This document shows, one piece after another, positions 15,444 to 23,383 of a stretch of 23,383 nucleotides of DNA. How positions within the stretch are numbered: the stretch's first letter is position 1; each line of letters starts with the position of its first letter. The translations under genes were made by a program, and so were the position numbers. The notes beneath the pieces are model-generated. The model saw only the letters and a program-made list of their open reading frames with translations. It was not told where the DNA came from and did no database searches. Source of the DNA: DATMNR01 sp963702765 (lineage in GTDB: Bacteria; Chloroflexota; Ktedonobacteria; Ktedonobacterales; Ktedonobacteraceae); NCBI GenBank assembly GCA_963702765.1, contig CAVPEB010000025.1:1-23383 (forward strand), written 5' to 3'.

Positions 15444-16956
15444 TCACTTTGCGCTTGGAATTCCCGCAGTAAAGATTTCTTGAGCACCAGTCCGCGTATC
15501 GTTCCAAAATGGATGCACAAAATGATCATCTACGGCCAGGCCTTGATAATCACCGATAAACTGCGAACCATACTCATCGACTGGAGCATTAACAGCAGGG
15601 TCCCAACTCTGTGTTGTAACACGTAGATTTTTAAGAAACGATGCGCCATGATCGGCTGATTGGGCCAGGTATACATCAATCAGCAGATGACGCGGATCAT
15701 TACGCGTATCAAAGAACGTAGATACTGATGGCTCCATCTGGTGCAACAGCCATTTGCGGTTGAAAGTGGTTCGCACCATTGCCAATAGAGTCATCATTTA
15801 CTCGAATCGGTGCCGACCACGTTTTCCCACGATCCTTGGAGGTGGAAAACAGAATATCCGCATCTCGTGTCCCTTTATCAGACCAGGTGAGATAAAGTTG
15901 TTCTGTTCGGGGATCGCTTGCAAATGCAGGTAGTGACAAGTTTCGATATTTCTCAGGTGGAAATGGCCCAGAAATATCATGAATGGTCGCTATCAACACA
16001 GGTGTTGTCCAGGTTTTGCCAGCATCAGTTGAAGACATTACCAGAAGCCTGGTCGGAATAGGACCACCCATCACATCGATATATGGAGTGGCAACGTAGA
16101 GCGTGCCATCTGGCCCCACGGCGGGAATTGCTCCCTGGGTTGCATCACATTTCGTTGAACCAGCCGGGCGACCAGTCGCGGGATTCGTACAGAAAGGCGC
16201 ATTTCCTTCGACCAGGCTGACAGGAGAAAAGGTTTTACCTTCATCAGTCGAGCGTGAGAATGCCAGTTCTTCACTACAATTGTTGATGCCGCCACATGCA
16301 CCATGATGATCATATGACCACACAACATAGATATACCCGCTAAAAGGCCCATTCGTCTGATCAACAGCAATCCACGGTTTATCGCTAAAAATCTGGTCAG
16401 CCCTGACTTCAAAGACGCTTACAGGATGCCCAAAAGTTTTACCTCCATCAGTAGAAGTTAAGACAGCGATACCACTATTACTCTGAGCGCCAACTGTTTC
16501 ATAAAGAACGCCAGCATAGACATTGTTGTGATTACCAAAAGCGAAGCTAATATCAGAAGTCGTTTCATTCTTCGCAAAACCCGGTAGAACACCACTATCA
16601 GTCCACGTGCAACCGCCATCAAAAGAGCTATAGTATCCTATTTGAAATGCATAATGGGCAGGATCAGTAAAGAATTTAGAGCCTCCTACAAGGTTGAGCG
16701 GATTTTTTGGATTCTCCACAAGCATAGGCTCGCTGTGAGCCAGGTATGTATCATGGCTCACGCGTACATTTGCAAAGGGTGCCTGGGCATGCTGGTCCAA
16801 CTTCACACCATCCCCACCACCAGGAATCGTATAAGCTGGAACCGGCGTCGGTGTAGCAGTAACAGTACTTATGCCCGAACTACAAGCAGAACAACCAAGC
16901 AACGATAGAACAAAAACCAGCACTAAAAAACTGGGACGTCCCGAAGCATGGTGCAT
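15444..16956 (-). pseudogene. BNR/Asp-box repeat lipoprotein (sialidase-like fold), one frameshift
   Basis: The minus-strand start at ATG 16956 gives a lipoprotein signal (LVLVFVLSLLGC, lipobox LLGC) and a Thr/Pro-rich linker. Four Asp-box motifs follow: STDGGKTF, STDEGKTF, SSTDAGKTW and SKDRGKTW. These are blades of a six-bladed beta-propeller as in exo-sialidases; the catalytic Arg triad is not evident, so enzyme activity is unproven. The frame stops near 15709 after VAPDGAIS, but the +1 frame carries on with STFFDTRNDPRHLLIDVYL to GAQEIFTAGIPSAK and stop at 15444, as expected for the last blade. So one extra base (or two missing) lies near 15720. The joined protein would be about 500 residues, exported and lipid-anchored. 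Confidence 0.8.
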
Positions 16957-17060
16957 ATTGAAAGCTCCTTTATTCTGTAGTGAGACAGACTGTTACTATT
17001 CATATGTTTGTTTTCACTCGAATATCACAATCCATAGAGTTTCAGAGTTACCGTTTAATG

Positions 17061-17072
17061 AAACATACGTTC
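17061..17072 (+). promoter_or_regulatory. Candidate LexA (SOS) box upstream of umuD
   Basis: AAAC-ATAC-GTTC, one base from the GAAC-N4-GTTC core used by Gram-positive-type LexA (CGAAC-RNRY-GTTYC; 11 of 14 positions fit). It is followed directly by an AT-rich TATATA stretch that could be the -10, and lies about 30 nt before the umuD start, the expected place for an SOS operator. Which motif the LexA of this lineage prefers is not known to me. Confidence 0.5.
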
Positions 17073-17102
17073 TATATATAAAGAAACAAGCAAGCAAATA
17101 AG

Positions 17103-17591
17103 ATGCTATTTACCAAACCTATGATGATTGAATCCGTACATTTGATACAATATGGTAATCTCAAGATACCCCTTTTTTTGAGCTTTGTGCGTGCAAGTTT
17201 TCCATCCCCTGCAGATGATTACAAGGAACGTCCGCTTGATTTAAATGAGCTTGTGATACAACATCCCGAAGCTACCTTTTATGTCAGAGTCAGTGGTGCG
17301 TCTATGCAAGATGCTGGCATAGATGACGGCGATGTCTTAGTTGTGGATCGAGCGATCGACGCGAGACATAACGCCATCATCGTTGCTATTCTCAATGGCA
17401 AGTTTACAGTCAAAAGGCTGCATCGAGAGAACGAGACCATCTATCTTGTTCCGGCCAATCCTATGTACGAGCCAGTACGAGTAACCGAAGATATGAATAT
17501 TCAGGTGTGGGGAGTTGTTACAGAAAACCGAGCGCGAAAGCCCCCGCGATTGATCGGAGGAGATGAAGCGCCGTTCCTTGTGGGGAGGTGA
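17103..17591 (+). CDS. umuD: UmuD-like S24 peptidase, subunit of DNA polymerase V
   Basis: 162 residues. After a variable N-terminus comes FPSPADDYKERPLDLNELVI (33-52), then the catalytic Ser67 (VSGASMQDAG) and Lys104 (GKFTVKRL) of LexA/UmuD peptidases. Relative to E. coli UmuD (S60, K97) both are shifted by seven, so the self-cleavage bond should be Ala31-Ser32 in place of Cys24-Gly25. RecA-stimulated self-cleavage would yield UmuD', which joins UmuC for translesion synthesis. The protein has an unusual charged C-terminal tail (ENRARKPPRLIGGDEAPF). The start is uncertain: no clear ribosome site precedes ATG 17103, and ATG 17121/17124 are alternatives. umuC follows only after a 1.7-kb interruption by a transposon gene. 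Confidence 0.9.
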   Translation: MLFTKPMMIESVHLIQYGNLKIPLFLSFVRASFPSPADDYKERPLDLNELVIQHPEATFYVRVSGASMQDAGIDDGDVLVVDRAIDARHNAIIVAILNGKFTVKRLHRENETIYLVPANPMYEPVRVTEDMNIQVWGVVTENRARKPPRLIGGDEAPFLVGR

Positions 17592-17610
17592 GGGGAAAGT
17601 ACCAGGCCGC

Positions 17611-17639
17611 TTGACAGAGGAGATCGGGCTTGTTATGAT
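17611..17639 (+). promoter_or_regulatory. Near-consensus sigma70-type promoter for tnpB
   Basis: TTGACA at 17611-17616, a 17-nt spacer, then TATGAT at 17634-17639 with TG two bases before it (extended -10). Transcription would begin at about 17646. This is the strongest vegetative promoter I see in the window and could also read on into umuC. Confidence 0.75.
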
Positions 17640-17686
17640 TGGAATAGATGTTCTACTCTGAGCAAAGCGAGAGGCTGATAGGGCAT

Positions 17687-19312
17687 ATGGGCACCAAGTC
17701 ACGTGGGGAGCGCACATCCCCTCACAAGAAGACAGCGACGTTTCTGCTCGAACTGCCGCTGGCGGTCGAGGCAGGTCAGGCGGCCCGCCAGCGCGCCCAC
17801 CTGGAAGCCGGACGGCAGTTCTACAACGCCGTGCTCTCTGAGGGACAGCGCCGCCTGCGCCAGATGCGAGCTGACCCCGCCTGGCGGGAGGCCCGTGCCA
17901 TCCCCAAGACGCACACACAGGAAAGGCGAGCGGCCTTCTCGGCGCTGCGGGAGCGCTACGGATTTTCCGAGTACGCCTTTCACACCCTCGCGAAAAAGCT
18001 GCGTGTCTCGTGGCTGGCCGACCACCTCGATGCCGTGTTGGCCCAAACGCTCGCCACTCGCGCCTACCGCGCGCTCAATCGGGTCTGCGTGGGCAAAGCC
18101 CGTCGCGTGCGTTTCAAGAGTCGTGGTCGTGGGCTCAGCAGCATCGAGAACAAGCGCAACGATACCGGCTTGCGCTTTGTGCTACAACCGCAAGAGAACG
18201 GACGACAGCTCGGCTTCCTGCTGTGGCACGACGACCGGTTGCCAGCGCTCATCGACCTCGACGACCCGGTGATCGCCCATGGTCTAACGCACCCGGTCAA
18301 GTACGCCCGCCTGGTGCGCCGCCAGGCCTCTAGTCCACGCGCGCAGGGCGCCGACCGGCAGGGGGAGCGGTACTTTGTGCAACTGGTGCTCGCAGGCGTG
18401 CCCTACCACAAGCCCAAGCACGTGGTGGGCACGGACACCGTGGGCCTGGACCTGGGGCCCTCCAGCATCGCCATCGTGCCACGGGAAGGCGAGGCCCGGC
18501 TCGAGAAGCTCGGCGCCGAGCTGCGTCCCGATGCGCGAACCATCCGCCGGATACAGCGCCGCATGGAGCGGCAGCGTCGCGCCGCCAATCCGGAGTACTA
18601 CGACGAGCGGGGTCGGCCCAGGAAGCGTGGTAAAGGTGCCAAAGGCTGGAAGCAGAGCCATGGCTACCAGGTCAGCAGGCGGCGTAAAGCGGCCAGAGAG
18701 CGCAAGCTGGCGGCCCACCGCAAGAGCCTGCATGGCCGGATGGCCCACCAGATCGTGGCGCTGGGCCACACCATCATCACCGAGAAGCTCTCCTATAAAG
18801 GCTGGCAGAAACGCTACGGCAAGAGCGTGGGACTTCGCGCCCCAGGGATGTTAATAGCACACCTCAGACGCACCGTTGCAAGCACGGGCGGCACCCTGCA
18901 CGAAGTTCCCACACGCTCGACCAAACTGTCCCAATTTTGTCACGGCTGTGGCGAGTTCGTCACCAAGCCGCTCTCGCAGCGTTGGCATCAGTGCCCGTGT
19001 GGCATCGGGCCGGTGCAGCGCGACCTCTACTCCGCGTTTCTGGCCGCCTATCTCGATCCAACAGATCCCATCCCCTCGTGTGCCCGGTACCAGCGGTATT
19101 GGGAAGGTGCGGAGGCGCGCCTGCAGGCAGCACACGAGCGATTACACCAACGCGCGAAAGAGGGGCAGGTGCTGCCCCGAAGCATGGGTATTCCTCGTGC
19201 CGGAGCGCGTCTGCCCAAAAGTCTGAGTGAAGCCACACAAGAGCTGCTGTTCCTCTCGCGTGAGAGGGAAGGTGGAAGCGTGGAAGCACCGCCCAGAACC
19301 TCCAGTGCTTGA
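17687..19312 (+). CDS. tnpB: TnpB-type RNA-guided nuclease of a transposon (RuvC and zinc finger)
   Basis: 541 residues from ATG 17687; the frame also starts at 17648, but the promoter at 17611-17639 would put the transcript start there, leaving no leader. The N-terminal half is Arg-rich and helical (nucleic acid binding). The C-terminal half is a split RuvC nuclease: D255 in VGLDLGPSSIAIV, E366 in IITEKLSYKGW and D446 in VQRDLYSAFLA, with a CxxC...CxC zinc finger (FCHGCGEF / CPCG) between the last two. All three acidic residues are present, so it may be active. It is larger than many TnpBs (about 400). Known TnpBs cleave DNA next to a short motif under guidance of an RNA from the element's right end. 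High GC and very dense shadow frames contrast with the umu genes and indicate transfer. Confidence 0.9.
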   Translation: MGTKSRGERTSPHKKTATFLLELPLAVEAGQAARQRAHLEAGRQFYNAVLSEGQRRLRQMRADPAWREARAIPKTHTQERRAAFSALRERYGFSEYAFHTLAKKLRVSWLADHLDAVLAQTLATRAYRALNRVCVGKARRVRFKSRGRGLSSIENKRNDTGLRFVLQPQENGRQLGFLLWHDDRLPALIDLDDPVIAHGLTHPVKYARLVRRQASSPRAQGADRQGERYFVQLVLAGVPYHKPKHVVGTDTVGLDLGPSSIAIVPREGEARLEKLGAELRPDARTIRRIQRRMERQRRAANPEYYDERGRPRKRGKGAKGWKQSHGYQVSRRRKAARERKLAAHRKSLHGRMAHQIVALGHTIITEKLSYKGWQKRYGKSVGLRAPGMLIAHLRRTVASTGGTLHEVPTRSTKLSQFCHGCGEFVTKPLSQRWHQCPCGIGPVQRDLYSAFLAAYLDPTDPIPSCARYQRYWEGAEARLQAAHERLHQRAKEGQVLPRSMGIPRAGARLPKSLSEATQELLFLSREREGGSVEAPPRTSSA

Positions 19313-19327
19313 GCCAGGGGAGTCTTC
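19260..19327 (+). ncRNA. Candidate 3' end of the TnpB guide RNA (omega RNA) and right end of element
   Basis: Overlapping the last codons of tnpB is a hairpin AAGCAC (19284-19289) / GTGCTT (19305-19310), then GAGCCAGGGGAGTCTTC. Guide RNAs of IS605-type TnpBs come from this position and end at the element edge. The adjacent sequence, from about 19328 in umuC's leader, would then be the guide. Boundaries are inferred by eye. Confidence 0.35.
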
Positions 19328-19350
19328 AGATATTGCATTAGAAAGGTGAA

Positions 19351-20634
19351 ATGAGAAAGAAGTTATTCGCACTCATCGATTGCAATAACTTCTATGTCTC
19401 TTGCGAACGGGTATTTAACGCATCAATACAAAATAAGCCCGTTATCGTACTTTCCAATAATGACAGTTGCGTTGTGGCAAGAAGCAGCGAGGTCAAAAAA
19501 TTAGGTGTGAGGATGGGTCAGCCTGTGTTCCAGATCGTTGAACTGATCGAAGAGCATAATATCCAGGTCTTCTCAAGCAACTATTCACTGTATGCTAACC
19601 TCTCCGAGAGAGTGATGAAGGTGCTCTCCCAGTTTTCCCCGGCATTAGAAACATACTCGATCGACGAAGCGTTTTTAGATCTGACTGGCCATTCGATAGA
19701 TGATTTGACCGAATTTGGAAACACCATCAGAGACAGGGTTCTACAACGTACCGGTATCCCTGTCAGTGTCGGAATTGCGCCAACGAAATGCCTGACCAAA
19801 ATCGCAAATGAGATCGTCAAGCAAGATGCGCACTATCAAAGCGTTTTGGACCTCAGTACTCTCCCAGACCAGGAAGTCGATGCGCGCCTGGCAACCGTCG
19901 CTATCGAAGATGTATGGGGCATTGGCCCCAAATATGCTCACTTTCTCAGCAACCACGGCATACTCACAGCTAAAGATTTAAAGTATGCCGATGAGAAGTG
20001 GATCAGGCGATATCTAACTGTTACAGGTGAGCGCATCGTTTTAGAGTTGCGAGGCATCTCCTGTATCCCTCTTGAAATCGAACGCCCTCCCAAGCAAGGC
20101 ATCATGAGTTCAAAAACTTTTGGCAGAGAAATAAAGAGCCGTAGCGAGATGGAAGAGGCGATTGCCAATTATGTCGCAAGGGCAGCGGAGAAGTTGCGAC
20201 AGCAAGACTCGTTAACATCGCGTCTCACCATTTTTATAAAAACTAACTCCTTTAAGACCGATATAGCACAGTACTCCAACTCCTTTACGGTCAACTTCCC
20301 CAATCCCACTGCATTTACTCCTGAACTCCTAAAACACGCGTTCGAAGGGTTGAAGAAGATCTACCAGGAGGGGTACAGCTACTACAAAGCAGGCGTCTAT
20401 TTAAGCAGGATCACACCTCAAAGCTTTCTACAGCCCGACCTGTTCGGAAACTTTTCATTGGTGGAGCATTACCGGCAGGCTCGCTTCATGGCCATAATCG
20501 ACGCGCTGAACAACATCTACGGCCATGATACGCTTCTATTCGCCATCCAGGGCATAGCACGAAGTTGGAAGATGCGGCAGTTGAAGCTCTCAAATCACTT
20601 TACCAGCCAGTGGAGCGAGATATTGACGACATGA
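19351..20634 (+). CDS. umuC: UmuC-like Y-family translesion DNA polymerase (Pol V catalytic subunit)
   Basis: 427 residues, full length for the family (E. coli 422). Palm metal ligands are D10 (FALIDCNNFY) and D105/E106 (YSIDEAFLDL); the steric gate is Y15; helix-hairpin-helix region EDVWGIGPKYAHFL is near 188-201; the C-terminal little finger ends with the usual WKMRQLKLSNHFTSQWSEIL. With UmuD' it copies past damaged template bases. A GAAAGGTGAA ribosome site precedes the ATG. In most genomes umuC directly follows umuD; here the two are parted by the tnpB element, so umuC now depends on read-through from umuD or on the tnpB promoter. Confidence 0.96.
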   Translation: MRKKLFALIDCNNFYVSCERVFNASIQNKPVIVLSNNDSCVVARSSEVKKLGVRMGQPVFQIVELIEEHNIQVFSSNYSLYANLSERVMKVLSQFSPALETYSIDEAFLDLTGHSIDDLTEFGNTIRDRVLQRTGIPVSVGIAPTKCLTKIANEIVKQDAHYQSVLDLSTLPDQEVDARLATVAIEDVWGIGPKYAHFLSNHGILTAKDLKYADEKWIRRYLTVTGERIVLELRGISCIPLEIERPPKQGIMSSKTFGREIKSRSEMEEAIANYVARAAEKLRQQDSLTSRLTIFIKTNSFKTDIAQYSNSFTVNFPNPTAFTPELLKHAFEGLKKIYQEGYSYYKAGVYLSRITPQSFLQPDLFGNFSLVEHYRQARFMAIIDALNNIYGHDTLLFAIQGIARSWKMRQLKLSNHFTSQWSEILTT

Positions 20635-20723
20635 GGAAGCAAAAGCCTCTTGCAAGGGCTGGTACAATAAAGCCATCACGCGCACGAAAACACATAATCT
20701 CTCAGGAGAAGGATAAAGACGAT

Positions 20724-21401
20724 ATGCCACGGGACGAACGAAAACGCCAGAAAACACTTATGAAACAGCGGAGTAAGCAAAAAGCTGCCGCGCAACATAG
20801 AGCACATCAACAGGCACTCACTCCATCATCGCCGCAGGCCATCCTCCGCCATGCCCGCACCTATCCACTTTATGAATGTCTGATCAGTGACAATTGGAAT
20901 AAAAAGGAACATAGCGGACTCGTAGAGGTGCTTATAGCCAGAAAGCAACCTGATGATACTATCTGTTTTGGTGTCTACCTTATAGATGTATACTGCCTGG
21001 GACTCAAAAATACCTTTGCCGAAGCTGATTTTTCTCGCGGTCGTTACCTGAGTGATATTCGTAACAAAATTTTCCGTGCAGGCAAGCCGGTGGAGTGTTC
21101 GCTCGAGCTAGCGCAGCAGATGATATATCAATCCATCGAGTACGCAGAGCAATTTGGCTTCGAGCCTCAAAAAGACTTTGCGCTTTCTCAATATCTACTG
21201 ACACCACGTGGTGAACTGGAAGAGCCTTACGATTTGACGTTTGGGAAAGATGGGAAACCTTTCTTTATTAATGGGCCGCATGATAATGTTCCTCGTATTC
21301 TAAGGCAATTAGAGAAAACCGCGGGTCCAGGGAATTATGACTACATGGCAATGGTTGGCCCACCATCATCTGATGAAGATATTAATATTGATATGTTCTA
21401 A
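20724..21401 (+). CDS. Conserved protein of unknown function
   Basis: 225 residues starting MPRDERKRQKTLMKQRSKQK; the frame is open back to 20565 inside umuC, but ATG 20724 follows AGGAG and the natural basic N-terminus. A Lys/Arg/Gln-rich, probably unstructured or nucleic-acid-binding tail (1-32) precedes a compact domain with VLIARKQPDDTICFGVYLID, VYCLGLKNTF, YAEQFGFEPQKDF and DLTFGKDGKPFFINGPHDN. I know similar domains only as hypothetical proteins in diverse bacteria. No catalytic motif is obvious. It starts about 90 nt after umuC on the same strand and may share its transcript; a DNA-damage link is context only. Confidence 0.75.
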   Translation: MPRDERKRQKTLMKQRSKQKAAAQHRAHQQALTPSSPQAILRHARTYPLYECLISDNWNKKEHSGLVEVLIARKQPDDTICFGVYLIDVYCLGLKNTFAEADFSRGRYLSDIRNKIFRAGKPVECSLELAQQMIYQSIEYAEQFGFEPQKDFALSQYLLTPRGELEEPYDLTFGKDGKPFFINGPHDNVPRILRQLEKTAGPGNYDYMAMVGPPSSDEDINIDMF

Positions 21402-21852
21402 CCTCACGTTCGAGAAAGCAAGTTATTCGGAGTGTAACATAGATACCCACACCCTCCACCTTTTACAACGCACAACCCGCTACTTCAGCGCGCAGCAGCA
21501 GCGACCATACCTCGTCGGTGGCTCGCTACGCAACCTCTTGCTCGGAGAAGAATGTCTTGATTGGGACATTGTCACTCCAGGTGACGCACCCATAACTGCT
21601 CGCCAGTTAGCCGACACTCTTGGCGGGCATTATGTACGCATGCATGCCAAGGCTAGTCGTGTGATCGTAGTTGTCGAAGACACAGATTCTCTACATACCA
21701 GGAAAGAAATCTGTTTCGACATCTCACCTTTGATCGGCAAAACCATCGAGGATGATTTGCGCCAGCGCGACTTTACGATCAATGCCATCGCTGCCCACCT
21801 GGACGAGGTAGTGCGATATTTGGAATCTAACCAGAATACCCCCTCACATTCC

Positions 21853-22070
21853 GTAGGGGCGAGGGTGGTGAGGAGCGGCTGGGAGGGCCTTTATGGTCGC
21901 CCGCCCTGGAGGAAAACCACCTGCCGGAGCATATCGAAGAACAACGGGCGACCATAAAGGCCCTCCCCACATCCACCCGGCCACCCTCGCCCCTACTATA
22001 CAACGAGGGAACCAATTCGAATATAGTAGGGGCATCCCTCGCGGGTGCCCTTGTGGATGGGATGGGCACC
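21853..22070. repeat. Nested palindromic (MITE-like) insertion in the cca gene
   Basis: Outer arms GTAGGGGCGAGGGTGG (21853-21868) / CCACCCTCGCCCCTAC (21981-21996) are perfect complements. Inner arms GGAGGGCCTTTATGGTCGCC / GGCGACCATAAAGGCCCTCC (within 21881-21967) are also perfect. A second element follows head to head: GCCCCTACTATA (21989-22000) pairs with TATAGTAGGGGC (22022-22033), and GGTGCCC (22044-22050) with GGGCACC (22064-22070). No transposase is inside. Confidence 0.9.
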
Positions 22071-22538
22071 ATGGCGGATGGGAGGAATTTCCTTGCATCA
22101 TGGCTGATCGATCCGCTGGATGGCCTATCCGACCTGCACGACCGTCGTCTGAAAGCAGCCGATGACCACATCTTCCATCATGATCCCCTGCGTATGTTAC
22201 GCGCTGTGCGGCTTATGATGCGCTACCAGCTTCAGCTTGATTCCTGGACTGCTAGCCTGATTACACGTGACGCGCAGTTGCTTCCTGAGGTAGCCTGGGA
22301 ACGAATACACGACGAATTGTATGCTATTGTGGGACCAGATGGAGCTACCACCCAATTGCATTTCCTTGATGAACATAATCTGTTTATAACCATCTTTCCA
22401 GAATTTTTGCCAGCCAGAGGGATGCGCCAGCCCAGACCCCACTATTGGGATGTGCTTACACATTCAATTGAAACCGTTGGCGCGCTCGAACGCATAGCTC
22501 ACCTTGTTCAAAGTGAAACGATGCACGCCCTCGATCCA

Positions 22539-22565
22539 GTAGGGACGCCCTTTATGGGCGCCTAC
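22539..22565. repeat. Short in-frame palindromic repeat inside cca 3' part
   Basis: GTAGGGACGCCC...GGGCGCCTAC, 27 bp, the same GTAGGG-type termini as the larger insertion. It adds nine codons (VGTPFMGAY) without breaking the frame, in the linker before the HD domain. Confidence 0.7.
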
Positions 22566-23255
22566 CAGGATGGAGAGGATGAATCAACGAGCATCAATCT
22601 GGCAGAGATATCATCCTTACTCCAGGAAGCTGAGCAGCAAGGCATCTTTTCCTTTGCGGGCTTAACCGCGCCTCGAATGAAGATGGCAGCCCTGCTACAC
22701 GACATAGGCAAACCTGTGACATATTCCTGCGATGAGGAGGGCGCTATCCATTTTTATAATCATCCGCTGGCAGGTGTGCCACTTGTTGAACAGATTATGA
22801 GACGTCTTTGTGCGAGCACGCAGGATCGACGCCTGGCTCAACTGGTTGCAGCCCACCACATGCGCCCGGGTCAATTGGGGCAGAATGGGCCTGTGACACT
22901 ACGCGCAATTCGACGCTACTTCGTCGACCTTGGGCCAACAGGCATCTATGTCGCTTTATTTTCACTGGCCGACCACCTGGCAACACTTGGTCCACAGCCT
23001 GCAGGCAACGCGTGGCAGAGGCACCTGGAAGTAGTTCGCCAGTTGCTTACAAGCTACATCCGCGAACGCGATAGCATCCTGCCGCCTCGCTTAATCAGCC
23101 CCGAAGAGTTAATACGCCGTCTTAAGCTAGCGCCAGGGCCTATAGTTGGCCAGTTACTTGACCTGATCTCCGAGGCGCAAGCGGAAGGCAAGATTTATTC
23201 TAAAGAAGAATCGATCTGGTTCGCTGAAGAACACCTTCCTTCGCAAAAGCAATAG

Positions 23256-23383
23256 TGGTATACATTGACTGCAACACATTGCTCCATCAGCTCATCAGGC
23301 AAGGTGTGAGGAATCGGCATTTGTTTGTCATCCTGAGCGTGAGCGAAAGATCTTATTGCTCCCATTTCTACAATGTCAAGATT
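23256..23383. repeat. Right-edge intergenic region with TGTCATCCTGAGCG-type repeat
   Basis: No gene seen. TGTCATCCTGAGCGTGAGCG begins at 23326 and continues with AAAGATCT to 23353. Variants of this motif (…GAGCGAAGGATCT) are a familiar interspersed repeat in Chloroflexota and other environmental bacteria. Confidence 0.6.

Larger units (their letters stand above)
17592..19327 (+). mobile_element. IS605/IS1341-type element (TnpB only) between umuD and umuC
   Basis: The stretch is clearly richer in GC than the flanking umu genes, contains one TnpB gene with its own promoter, and is bounded by umuD's stop and umuC's leader. There is no TnpA. Exact ends cannot be set by eye; the right end is placed at GAGTCTTC (19320-19327), following the hairpin that overlaps the end of tnpB. 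Confidence 0.65.
21439..23255 (+). pseudogene. cca: CCA tRNA nucleotidyltransferase / poly(A) polymerase family with HD domain, interrupted
   Basis: The 5' part encodes YLVGGSLRNLLLGEECLDWD (nucleotidyltransferase motif with catalytic D-x-D) and LRQRDFTINAIAAHL, in one frame to about 21830. The 3' part resumes in another frame near 22100 with WLIDPLDGLSDLHDRRLKAA, the family's DPxxGLxDL motif, then DPLRMLRAVRL and an HD phosphohydrolase domain (ALLHDIGKP, AAHHMRPG). Between them lie about 220 bases of palindromic repeats that do not belong to the enzyme and shift the frame (stop at 21955). The start is also suspect: GGAG at 21429-21432 is followed at the right distance by ATA (21439), not ATG. 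Other starts (ATG 21376, TTG 21391) lack ribosome sites. The enzyme adds or repairs CCA at tRNA 3' ends; this copy is probably dead unless both halves are made separately (GTG 22053). Confidence 0.85.

Noticed and set aside
17699..19372. Many long ORFs in other frames across the TnpB gene
   Set aside because: High GC makes all frames open; only the plus-strand frame carries RuvC and zinc-finger motifs.
21853..22070. CRISPR array or tRNA in the repeat-rich stretch
   Set aside because: The repeats are nested inverted arms without regular spacers, and no cloverleaf can be formed.
21827..22171. ORFs within the palindromic insertion in cca
   Set aside because: They are translations of inverted repeats and appear on both strands.

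Overview
The window looks like chromosomal DNA of a soil-type Chloroflexota, most likely the Ktedonobacteria. This is inferred from protein style, since no rRNA is present. Supporting signs are 10-TM sensor-like proteins ending in an FYR(R/Q)KYDAA(K/R)T linker, a two-domain Usp, a DUF998 protein, BNR lipoproteins, and many short GC-rich palindromic repeats of the GTAGGGGC and TGTCATCCTGAGCG types. Most of the window is of moderate GC; the TnpB gene is clearly richer.

Layout. 1-1400: start of an ATP synthase gamma gene (minus strand, runs off the left edge), a small two-TM protein, an F-type c-subunit gene (plus) and a frameshifted small membrane-peptide gene (minus). 1400-2350: no convincing gene. 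2353-7287: msrB and msrA (plus), converging on a minus-strand group of a 10-TM protein, a tandem universal stress protein and a second 10-TM protein. 7288-7615: a unique spacer with a broken secreted-protein fragment. 7616-13106: a second, slightly diverged copy of the same block. Its msrB is cut to the C-terminal third, and a DUF998 gene lies between uspA and the downstream 10-TM gene. 13486-15165: a secreted beta-propeller-like protein with two compensating frameshifts. 15444-16956: a BNR-repeat lipoprotein with one frameshift. 17061-20634: an SOS mutagenesis operon, umuD and umuC, with a GC-rich TnpB-type transposon gene between the two. 20724-21401: a conserved protein of unknown function. 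21439-23255: a CCA-adding-type nucleotidyltransferase gene broken by nested palindromic repeats.

How the parts may work together. MsrA and MsrB repair oxidised methionine. The facing minus-strand genes carry membrane sensor domains without a kinase output, translationally coupled to a tandem Usp. Both 10-TM genes have the same promoter architecture (CGTAACG element, fixed 11-nt gap, extended -10 TGGTAATAT), which suggests a single regulon. The best candidate for an undescribed system is this duplicated msr / kinase-less sensor / Usp module; calling it an oxidative-stress sensing unit is inference. The second candidate is the SOS polymerase operon carrying a TnpB with intact catalytic residues and its own near-consensus promoter.

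Several genes outside the duplicated block carry frameshifts, some at short homopolymers. Either this is a decaying accessory region or the assembly has residual indel errors; the sequence alone cannot decide.
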